64,000 nt of DNA from Gracilaria gracilis (lineage: Eukaryota; Rhodophyta; Florideophyceae; Gracilariales; Gracilariaceae): positions 558,001-622,000 of the forward strand of contig JARGSG010000223.1 of NCBI GenBank assembly GCA_030374805.1, read 5' to 3'. Of the stretch, positions 1 through 8,702 are shown in pieces; the first letter of the stretch is position 1; every line of letters starts with the position of its first letter. The translations under genes and the position numbers were made by a program. Below the pieces are notes generated by a model that had not been told where the DNA came from, ran no database searches, and saw only the letters and a program-made list of their open reading frames with translations.

Positions 1-289
1 TGTTTGCGGAATGTTTCGACCGTACCTGACCTTGGTACAGGCGACATCGTCGTAAGGGAAGCAAGGCACCTTCGCTATCATTCGGAGAATTTACTTTCAC
101 ATTTGCCCGCGTGTTCATGTTGGGTAATCGAAACATGCCTTCCAGACAGAACAAAGCAGAAGGGGGGAGTTGGATGACTCAGATGGTAACACTGATGATT
201 TGAAGCTTGTTTCAAAGTTTGATTCAAACAGTACCCAGCGAGAGTTTCGATTTTACTAACCAGTAACCGTCCAAGTTACAAGTAGACCT

Positions 290-3200
290 TCAGCGATAAA
301 AGAAGCTCTGTGTATTTGACGCACACCCCTCAGAAACATCAGCTCCTGCATTTGGTCGAGTAATTGCTTTGCTGCTTGGAAGAGTTGGCTCATCTACAAT
401 TGCGTCTATATCAAATCCGAAGTTTTCGTTGGCGAAGTCCAAACCGAGATTCCCCTCTGCTGATTCTTCTGACACTGGAACATCCTGTATCACTGACGAG
501 CTCATAACACGCAAGCCTTGTCGATCGACAGCACCGGCAGAACCGATCGGCATACCCACCCTATTTGAAGCGGCTGACGGGTTCAAATTGAGACCATTGC
601 GACTCATTGGATATGTTGACATGGGCGCTTCGCGTAGATGACCTAAATGTGCCGAGACACTCCGCATTGGTGCCAAGTAATCCGGTGACACGGGCGCTGC
701 ACCAAGAAGACCTGGTGAACGCCCATCACTCACACTCGGTTCATCGTTAGGGTAGACGTTGGGCAAATCACTCGCAGGTCTTGAGATTCCGCGATCAGGC
801 CCGGTGGGAGGCCTATGAATAACCTCAGACTTCAATTGTTGGTTCGCACGTCTGTGGAGCATATGCATCATCAAACTGTTATCGGTATCGTTCGTCGACG
901 TAGAGATATTCGTCCTAATCGGGGAAGCTCGAGGAGACTCTCTCACAAGAGACAAAGATCCGTGGAGAAATCCTTGCAAAGAGGCGTGAACTGCCAATGG
1001 ATTTGACGACTTGCGCTTTGCAGCGTCGAAATGATTGCTAGCTTGATGCTGGTACCGAAGCATGTTACCTTGGTGTAGTTGCGGAAGGAAACCAACGTTT
1101 GCCCTCGATAACTCGAAAACCATATCTTGTGGAATCTTGCTGCCTCTCTTTTTAACACGAGCAAGCCATTCAGGATTGCTTGAGTTCCGGTGATTTCCAC
1201 AGCGAGCACAACAAACGGTTGTGCCTTCCTTGAAAAGATAGAAATGGGAACATTCCCCAGAAGTCATGGGAGAGAGTTCAGCGGAACCATGAAACTGGGA
1301 GTCATCGCTTTCATTCCCTTCTGTTCCAGGTCTCCTTTCGAGGTTAAGGTTAGGGTGAGAGAACTCACTTAACCGTGAAATTTGAGGTTGTTCTTTGGAT
1401 GGAACACTAGCAGAAAATTCTTTGGTTTCTGAAACCTCATTCTCCATCAGATCCACAGAAACAGAGAGCCTAGACCCCAACTCAGAGCCATTGGCAAGCT
1501 CAATCCCAATGTCGTGTGAAGAGCGAACCGGAGATTTTACATCTCCTCCCATGCTAGCGTACTTGGCGGATCCACTATTTCTGCACTGTCGATTCCGAGC
1601 GGCAGATCGTCGTGAAGTGGCAAGCGCGTACTCTACTTTCACTTGAGCAGACTCAGCTTTGATGGAAGCCTGTTCCATTGCTTGAATGTGAGCCAAGTGC
1701 TGTTTCGCCGCATCCATGGCCCTGATATTTGCTTCGATTTGAAACTCCTTGGATCTAGATACCGTCGCAAATGTGTTTTCATACCCGGCGATTGTCGCGG
1801 CAATTGCTCTTGCGTCACCGCTTTTCGAGCAAACGTGAAGAATCTGGACACTCACTTCTAGTAGTTTCCGGGAAAGTTTGTCAGCTGACTCACACAGAGC
1901 ATATTGAGATGGACCGTATTGTCGGGCACGTTCGGACAAATCTCGAAGACGTTGGACATCAGGCCAAGCCCAGGCAGCTAATTCTCCCATAACTCGCTCC
2001 GTGGGCCTTGGTTCCGAGAACGCTTGTTGTATAAAGTCCAGTGCTCGTTGACACGAATGTACTGCTGCTTGAAGAAGAGAACGAGCTCTAATTGTTCGCT
2101 GCAAACTTTCAAGTTCGGAACGAGCTGTCTCAGCCTCATTGAACATGCTAAGCGAGTTCAATGTCAACCGCAGATTGGTCAGCGAAGCAACATCAGATTG
2201 GGAAATAGCCTGTTTTAAGGCTTCAGCAGCGGCAGCTTGTTCCCTAAGCTTCTTCGCATTGGCTTTCGCCAGGTCTATATCGTGACGTAAGGAATCTAAT
2301 CCAAATTCTTCTGCCTCAGCTGCAGCCTTCTCGATTCTAATGGGGTCTTTCGTATTACTCGCTTGTCGCAGTTTCCGACGTTCCGCTTTGAGGCGTTTCG
2401 TCATAACCTTCTTTGCTGCCTCAATTGTATTAGCGAGATGGGATTCCTTCGAGATCAAGGACGCATGAGCCTTACTCAGAGCCGCCTCAAGTCGAACAAC
2501 ATCGTCAAATTTCATAGCACGAGCTAACTCTTCATTGGCTTCCTGCTCTTTACAGATGGCCTCTTGCTGTCGAGTTTCTTCGAGCTGTCTTTTTTCCCGT
2601 AAGCGAACTAAAGCAAGCTCTGCCTCTGCCAGGGTTGTCGACGGTTGTTTACCATCAAATACACGAATCGTGGCTCCCATTCCACCGTGTTTCTGTACGC
2701 GCTCAACGAGATCTTGTGCTTCAGACAAAGATTTGGTCAAGACCTCCAAGTCTTCGGCACTCATTGCAGTTCGAATAGAATTGCTCTGTTTCTCAAGGTC
2801 AGAGATTAGGTCAACCACGGAACCAGCTTCTACAATGGTTGGATCATCCTTTTCTAATATTGTCCGAATCGCCCTGTTAATTGCCCGTGACAACGAACGG
2901 GGATCACCTCCTTCTAGAGCCGTTGTTATAGCTTTCCTCACCGTTTGCTGGGCATTCTCTCGCTTCGAGTCCATGACCTCCCTTTCTCTTTCTTCCCGGG
3001 CTCGTTTCTCCTCAGCCTGCAAGCTAGCCAAAATCTTACGAGCTTTCCGGACCTCATTCCCAAGTCCTACTTCCATCGCTAGCGGTGCTGGTACTAAAGA
3101 GGTATTTGACGACCTTGAATTACTTCTCTGACTCGGAGAGTGAGCTCCGCCAGAATGACTGTGCCTATCACTGGCGTAGTCCCCAGATTCCATTCTTTCC

Positions 3201-6200
3201 GGACGGCCATTGGTACTGTCGCTTCCAACACTCGCAGCCAGATGGAGTACAAGTCTGCTAACATGTGAAATGGCTTCAGTTAGCTTCGCAACCGATCGCT
3301 GGGATATTGCCTCCTCGAGACGACATTGAGCTTCTCGAGCTTCAGCCTCCCGCTTTTTGATCTCCCTCGCACGCAAGGTGTTCTGTCGGTCATCTCTTGC
3401 TACTCTTCTTCGCGGTACTTGATGGTGTCTAACTTCATTGTACGTCGGCATACAGTTATACATGGGATTCTTATAACTGTCAGGATCCTCCAGAGATTCA
3501 GGGTCGTAGCGAGGCTGCCCTCCATCACCAATGTCTGCATTCGAATACATGTCGCGGTTTGGCATCGTCATACAAGGAGACTGTCTTAACTTTGAGCATG
3601 CGCTGCAAGTGTGAACGTTTTCGCTCATGGAGTAAGGGTTATTCATTAATCCGTTTGTTGTCGAAGATTCCATAAGAGGGCCTGTATTGTTCGTCAACGA
3701 CGAAGGCGAATGAGCCAAAGAGGTCATGGGGTCCGTGAGTGCAGGTGGCGTAGAAGTTGAGCGCTGTTCCTGAAGGCGTCGAATGAGAAGGCGAACTACA
3801 TCTTTCGCCCCATTGCTAGCGGCATGCTGGACTAGAGTCCAGTTTTTCTGCCCAACGCTCTTGCAAGTATCGGCGACGATTGCGCTGTGTTGCAATAAGA
3901 TTACTGCACTTTCCGAATGACCATTCAAGACCGCAAAGTCAAGTGCAGACCAGCTGGATTTCGAAGTGAGCTCGTTGACATTTGCCCCACGCCTCAATAG
4001 CACTTCTACAACCTCATGATGATTCTTTGAGGCCGCTAAATGTAGCGGAGTTAGATAATCACAAATTTCAGTACCCCTATTTAACATCGCCCTAATGTTC
4101 GCTCGGCAGTCAACTGAAGCGTCCGCATCAAGCAATAAGTTGACAATATCTTGTTTTCCATCATCAGCTGCTATCAGCAAAAGCGGTTTCTTGTTGCAGT
4201 TCACTTTAGCCCCTGCAGCAATAAGCGCTTTGACAACAGAAGAATGTCCACCTTGAACAGCATAATGTAATGGTGTAACTTCATTTCTTGTTGTTGCGTC
4301 CACATGAGCTCCGTAGCCAATCAAGATTTCTACAGTCTGGGAATGACCGTTCGATGCCGAGAGATGTAACGGAGTATATTTCCCTTCGTCTTCATTGTTA
4401 GGGTCCGCTCCACTTTCGAGCAAAAGCTGCACAACCTTGGAGGACCCTTTCTGAGCCGCAAGACACAGAGGGGTTTGCATCTTTGAAGACTTTGAGTTCA
4501 CAGGAGCATTTTTGTCCAATAACAACTGACAAATTGTAGCCTGTCCCCCCCCGGAAGACGCAAGGTGCAGCGCAGTCACTCCATCTCCACATCTTGTCCA
4601 CGGCCTAGCACCGTGCTCCAAGAGCAGTTGACAACAACGCAAATACCCTTTGTGGGCTGCCCACGCAAGCGCAGTGAGACGTCTCTTTCCATGTGTCACG
4701 TCCAGGTTCGGGCGACACCGCTTCAGCAATAGACTTAGGCAAGAAGGTTTCCCTAATTGAGCTGCTAGGACCACTGCAGGAAGGCTATTTCCTGAACCCA
4801 AATCGGGCGGTCCACCTCCAGGGTGTAAAAGAGCTGGTGCCTCTGTTGCTGCAACTCTTTGATTCCAATTCATCTTTGAGAGTAAGACAGCCAGACAGTG
4901 CGAATGACCGAGGCGAACAGCTCGCCCAAGCTTGGCAGCCAATCCAGCTCGACCGTCACCTAGACGACCACAGCCAGCACAGAAGTTGCATATGGAACGA
5001 ATAATCTGGGCATCGGTTGAACCATTCGGTTTGGAAGAGTCTGAGTCGTCTACAATCCCCTTCACACGCGGACGTCGTTCTGCCAGAGGAGATAAGTCTG
5101 TACACAGCAGACAGCAACAGGGTTCTGGAGGCGGTGGAATAAGATCGGAGTCAGAATCGTCATCCTCTGGATCTGAATCAGTAGAGGACCCCGAACTCGA
5201 TCCACGGACATCAATAAGAGCAGCATCACGATGCATGTGATCTAAGCTGTGGTCGATGAGCTCTGAGGCAATATGTGTAACGTTCGGTGAAGCGCCGCGT
5301 GAAGACTCCACACTTCTTTTCACTTCATACACACCATGGGCGTGGTGGTAAGAGACGGGAGGTCGCGTGTACTGATGTCGCGACTGGTGCTGCGGTAGTT
5401 CACATGAGCAACTGGAATGCCCTCCGGTCGACGGCCTTTGTGATATTGTTGAGTGCTGAAGCGCTGAAATCGACACCGGAGCAAACGTATGAGGTTCATC
5501 ACCAGATGTAGGCTCAGTGCCAAACATTCGTTCCAAGATCAATCGCGCGCGGTTTCGGACATCCGCAGATGCGTGAGATGTCAAAGCTTCGATTCGCTCA
5601 ACACCATGAGCTTCTGCTACAAGGGCTGCCATCTTATTGTATCCGTTCGTATCCGACGCAGCCGTAAGCTGGCCACTGATAAGGATATTACGCAATCCTT
5701 TTAAGGCCACTGCGGCAACGGTGCCACACCCTTTCCACAAGACATCGAGTTCTTTTTGACAGGTTAGCAGGTTGCATAGAGCCCGTACTCCGTTCTTTTC
5801 AGCCAGATATGAAATTTGTCTCGGGACGCGGTTGCTGGACAAATTGAACAGTACCCAAGTGGCGTCTTCCCTACAAGCCCCATCCTGGTTGTCCAACAAC
5901 TTCAGTAAAGGAGGGAGTATGTCGGCGTCAAGGACATCTTGAACTTGATGTGATGACTCGGTAATGTTAGAAACAATCCAGCAAACTTCTTTCCGGATCT
6001 GCCGGTCTGAAGAGGACAGTAAAGCACGTAAACACGGCAGGGCGTCGCTGTCAATAACTACCTGTGTCTGCTGATCATCACCACAAGCAACGTTCCCCAG
6101 AACTTGCAGGGCAGCGAGTTGAACTGAAGTAGGTACAGGGCGTGACTTGGAAGATCGCAAGAGACCGACTAATCTGGGAACGACATTTGCCTCAAGAATA

Positions 6201-6328
6201 GCCTGAATTCTATCGTTCTGTATACCTTCTCCAAACAGCTGACACAATCCTAGGCATGCCTCTTTCAATATCTGTTCTTCTTGTTTCTCATCTAGGAGGG
6301 AGGCTAAAGTGACAGCGGACTTATGAAC
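290..6328 (-). CDS. Importin-alpha-like ARM / ankyrin / coiled-coil protein, main and last exon
   Basis: About 2,010 codons are open. The first roughly 245 residues read as armadillo repeats closest to importin alpha, with motifs such as NVACGDDQQTQVVIDSDALP and IRKEVCWIVSNIT. Residues about 455-830 hold around ten ankyrin repeats (TPLHLAASxxH type). Residues about 950-1540 are charged, Glu/Arg/Ala-rich and probably coiled coil. The tail is Ser-rich and disordered, with a CX12CX2C cysteine cluster near residue 1690. There is no ATG at the start of the open frame. It opens directly after a good splice acceptor (TTGACAG, AG at 6330-6329), and the reading is in frame with GTT CAT AAG, so this is an internal or last exon whose start lies upstream. 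The stop is TGA at 292-290. Importin-alpha ARM repeats bind nuclear localisation signals, but the N-terminal IBB domain and first repeats are not seen, so a scaffold role is as likely as transport. The host gene looks intact. Confidence 0.85.
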   Translation of the reverse strand, partial: VHKSAVTLASLLDEKQEEQILKEACLGLCQLFGEGIQNDRIQAILEANVVPRLVGLLRSSKSRPVPTSVQLAALQVLGNVACGDDQQTQVVIDSDALPCLRALLSSSDRQIRKEVCWIVSNITESSHQVQDVLDADILPPLLKLLDNQDGACREDATWVLFNLSSNRVPRQISYLAEKNGVRALCNLLTCQKELDVLWKGCGTVAAVALKGLRNILISGQLTAASDTNGYNKMAALVAEAHGVERIEALTSHASADVRNRARLILERMFGTEPTSGDEPHTFAPVSISALQHSTISQRPSTGGHSSCSCELPQHQSRHQYTRPPVSYHHAHGVYEVKRSVESSRGASPNVTHIASELIDHSLDHMHRDAALIDVRGSSSGSSTDSDPEDDDSDSDLIPPPPEPCCCLLCTDLSPLAERRPRVKGIVDDSDSSKPNGSTDAQIIRSICNFCAGCGRLGDGRAGLAAKLGRAVRLGHSHCLAVLLSKMNWNQRVAATEAPALLHPGGGPPDLGSGNSLPAVVLAAQLGKPSCLSLLLKRCRPNLDVTHGKRRLTALAWAAHKGYLRCCQLLLEHGARPWTRCGDGVTALHLASSGGGQATICQLLLDKNAPVNSKSSKMQTPLCLAAQKGSSKVVQLLLESGADPNNEDEGKYTPLHLSASNGHSQTVEILIGYGAHVDATTRNEVTPLHYAVQGGHSSVVKALIAAGAKVNCNKKPLLLIAADDGKQDIVNLLLDADASVDCRANIRAMLNRGTEICDYLTPLHLAASKNHHEVVEVLLRRGANVNELTSKSSWSALDFAVLNGHSESAVILLQHSAIVADTCKSVGQKNWTLVQHAASNGAKDVVRLLIRRLQEQRSTSTPPALTDPMTSLAHSPSSLTNNTGPLMESSTTNGLMNNPYSMSENVHTCSACSKLRQSPCMTMPNRDMYSNADIGDGGQPRYDPESLEDPDSYKNPMYNCMPTYNEVRHHQVPRRRVARDDRQNTLRAREIKKREAEAREAQCRLEEAISQRSVAKLTEAISHVSRLVLHLAASVGSDSTNGRPERMESGDYASDRHSHSGGAHSPSQRSNSRSSNTSLVPAPLAMEVGLGNEVRKARKILASLQAEEKRAREEREREVMDSKRENAQQTVRKAITTALEGGDPRSLSRAINRAIRTILEKDDPTIVEAGSVVDLISDLEKQSNSIRTAMSAEDLEVLTKSLSEAQDLVERVQKHGGMGATIRVFDGKQPSTTLAEAELALVRLREKRQLEETRQQEAICKEQEANEELARAMKFDDVVRLEAALSKAHASLISKESHLANTIEAAKKVMTKRLKAERRKLRQASNTKDPIRIEKAAAEAEEFGLDSLRHDIDLAKANAKKLREQAAAAEALKQAISQSDVASLTNLRLTLNSLSMFNEAETARSELESLQRTIRARSLLQAAVHSCQRALDFIQQAFSEPRPTERVMGELAAWAWPDVQRLRDLSERARQYGPSQYALCESADKLSRKLLEVSVQILHVCSKSGDARAIAATIAGYENTFATVSRSKEFQIEANIRAMDAAKQHLAHIQAMEQASIKAESAQVKVEYALATSRRSAARNRQCRNSGSAKYASMGGDVKSPVRSSHDIGIELANGSELGSRLSVSVDLMENEVSETKEFSASVPSKEQPQISRLSEFSHPNLNLERRPGTEGNESDDSQFHGSAELSPMTSGECSHFYLFKEGTTVCCARCGNHRNSSNPEWLARVKKRGSKIPQDMVFELSRANVGFLPQLHQGNMLRYQHQASNHFDAAKRKSSNPLAVHASLQGFLHGSLSLVRESPRASPIRTNISTSTNDTDNSLMMHMLHRRANQQLKSEVIHRPPTGPDRGISRPASDLPNVYPNDEPSVSDGRSPGLLGAAPVSPDYLAPMRSVSAHLGHLREAPMSTYPMSRNGLNLNPSAASNRVGMPIGSAGAVDRQGLRVMSSSVIQDVPVSEESAEGNLGLDFANENFGFDIDAIVDEPTLPSSKAITRPNAGADVSEGCASNTQSFFYR

Positions 6329-7260
6329 CTGTCAATGATGATAGAGATAATAGGAGGGATACATTACCGTACAAATGAATAATAGAAACAGTAAGTGATG
6401 CGAATAACGAGAGTCGACACAAGAATATATACCGCATATGTGAACAAGTATGTACACAATAATGAAGCAGGTAAGAAATACAGACGCACGTGTCAGCGAG
6501 GTATTTTTGGGAAGATACGGAAGCCGGTTCTTCGACAGGCGGATTCTTTTGACGCTGTGTATCAAGAGTTTTAACGATACCCATGGTACTCATGTTCTGT
6601 GTGTGCTGTGTGCGTTGGCCGTCGTGAAATCAAGCGGTGTTCTTAAGATACTTAGCCCATCGCCGAAACTCACGATGCTCTTGCTCGAAGGAAAGCCAGG
6701 GTTACCTAGCCTGTAGGATTTCCCGTCAAGCCATTCTCCAACACAATAACAAACAAGCCTTACTCCTGAGTGGCACAGGCAGGCATGAAATGAGGGGGTA
6801 GGGATCATAATGGAGAACACGAATTGAAGACATCAACACACACAGAAACATGATAGTACACAACTGCACACAGGTCTGCAAGGGGAGAAACTTACCTTCT
6901 CAACAGGAACATCTTGAGACACCTGCACAGGGTCTCGAGGAAGAGCGTCCCATGTTGACGCATACTCCACCATCAAGCGCAGAACTAAAAGCAAAAAGCA
7001 CAAGAGAGGAGGTGGCGCAAACTCACGAAAGCCAGGAGTCAAACTTGCAAAGCACGTCACGCAGGAAAAAGGACACCACGAAGTGCGCACTGTTCACAAC
7101 CGAAGGCGCAATAATGACGCTACTCTTGGTGATGTTCGGAACACCACGTTCTCCGAGAAAAAGTCGCGATCGATGCCGGTACAAGTATGGTACAAGCTCT
7201 TGAAATGAAGAATGCAGAATTCCAGGAAGCGCAGAAAGTATGTGGGAACCAACCAAGGTA
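6329..7260 (-). other. 5' region of the ARM-ankyrin gene: introns and candidate small exons
   Basis: Several splice-like signals lie upstream of the large exon on the same strand. A donor AAG|GTAAGT at 6896/6895 closes a possible exon that begins after TGCTTTTAG at about 6985. An acceptor at 6597 precedes an ATG at 6593 that opens a frame starting MSTMGIVKTLDTQRQ. Joining that frame at a weak GTATCT donor (6518) to the acceptor at 6329 keeps phase with the ARM frame. The signals are seen directly; the exon chain is inference, and no ARM-like or IBB-like peptide is visible here. RNA reads would settle it. Confidence 0.35.
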
Positions 7261-7612
7261 CGGAAAGTGAACGGTTGCGCAGAAGTAAGCGGAAGTCAAC
7301 ACTTTTGCTGAAGTTTTGTCACGGTGAAAACGAATCACGTCAACGGCAGAAGCTTGTATAGGACGCCGCGCAAGGAAGCGGATACCCTCTATGTCGTACG
7401 GAGTAACCAGAGGGTAGATGGTTCAAGATCATAACAGAGTTCCACGCTTTCGACGACCTCCACTAGTTTCGCCAACAGAACGGGAAGTTGTTTTTCGGGC
7501 CGAAGGCTACCGTTGTACCAAAAAATTCCATCATGCTTTCAATCCAGCCCCTTCAGAAGTATTCCTAAACCTGTCTATCCTGTAAAATTATAATTACTGT
7601 AAATGGTTTTGG

Positions 7613-7720
7613 TAACCCCTAAAAGACCACAAGTTGTTTTTCACATAGTGCATGAGATAGGTGTTAGTAACATCTATCTCATCCACTATATGAAAAACAG
7701 CTTGTGGTCTTTTAGGGGTT
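7613..7720. repeat. 108-bp fold-back palindrome (MITE-like)
   Basis: Two arms of about 50 bases, beginning AACCCCTAAAAGACCACAAG and ending with its near-exact complement, meet at a very short centre around 7667. A few mismatches are scattered in the inner arms. A transcript would fold into one long hairpin. Foldback MITEs look like this; a structured RNA or a terminator-like hairpin are alternatives. No flanking coding sequence is associated with it. Confidence 0.8.
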
Positions 7721-8156
7721 TCCTTTCCTAGAAGGTTTAATGTATGGATTTTGGGGTAGTGGGTTACATTTTCGGGGATTATTATGAATTGTCTAGAACA
7801 CCGGGCAAGTTTTATAGGTCACTTTTCGGGTAATAGAATAACTTCTTGGTAATAGCACTCCTAGAAGTGTGTGTCACACCTTATACCAAAACACATTTCA
7901 CACAAGAAATTATAGTGCAATTAAATTATCCAAAGTTGCCAAATGTGGGTTGTCGTTGAACACCCAAAAGCGCAATTTTTTAGCGCATCAGAGCATGTCT
8001 ATCAGTCGAGCTAAAAATCTAAAATGCCAAATGTATAGCTTTGCCTGTCCAAGTTGTACCCCGCGAGCGGGAGGGGAACAAGGTGGAGCGAAGTGCGCGC
8101 ATAGTTGACCGCCGGCGGGCAAAGCGCCGCGCCGGACGGTCGCGCAATTTATTTTG

Positions 8157-8203
8157 CCAGTGCAACCCACCGGCGCATTGCTGTGCGCCGGGCGTTGCAC
8201 TGC
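8157..8203. repeat. GC-rich hairpin
   Basis: The left arm CAGTGCAAC..CCGGCGCA pairs with TGCGCCGG..GTTGCACTG across a short loop. It sits inside a patch of about 250 bp (8040-8290) that is much richer in GC than its surroundings and has a second weak inverted repeat at about 8109-8141. It may be part of a short non-autonomous element. No target duplications were identified. Confidence 0.6.
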
Positions 8204-8702
8204 GCACAAATGACGTGTTTGTGGCGCTCTCGCCTTGCAAGAGGCCAACCGGTGTCAACACCGTCCCGCAAAGCGAAGCAACTAATCTTTCTACAAGACT
8301 TATAGACATCTACTTACTGAGCCAAATTCACAAGTAAAACATAATATCAACAACCAAAAATCAAGGTCTGTAGACACGATTTCTCTGCAAATCTGCTTTT
8401 TTTCTAGCATCATCTTGCAAATGCCAAAAACGTGATGCTACGTTTAAAAAATATATAAATACTTTCCCGCATAACACTCAAAACACATACAATTTTACAG
8501 CTCTAAACTAGGAAGTCATTACTTGTTCAAACCAGTAAACTCCAAATCCAAGTATCATGTAAAAACCCGGTGAAACAAAAACACATGTACCTCTATGGGA
8601 AAAATGCACATTATGCACGACCATGGTCGGGGTATCAGCGCATGAGCGGTCATCTCTTCCCGTCCATGACGTGTGCTTCTCATCTTCAGCTCTTTCCGTT
8701 TT

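Larger units (their letters stand above)
7261..8702. other. Intergenic, no gene recognised
   Basis: There is no convincing reading frame. The stretch is AT-rich apart from a GC-rich patch at about 8040-8290. It holds one long fold-back palindrome and one GC-rich hairpin, listed separately. It lies between the first host gene and the 3' end of the chromovirus. Any 3' LTR of that element should fall here, but no sequence matching the far flank at 16.4-17.1 kb was found by eye. Confidence 0.6.

Noticed and set aside
369-5704. Many + strand frames opposite the ARM-ankyrin exon
   Set aside because: They are antisense to a long, domain-rich frame and show no family resemblance.
8300-8700. 3' LTR of the chromovirus
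   Set aside because: No stretch here matches the flank at 16.4-17.1 kb by eye, so an LTR pair cannot be claimed.
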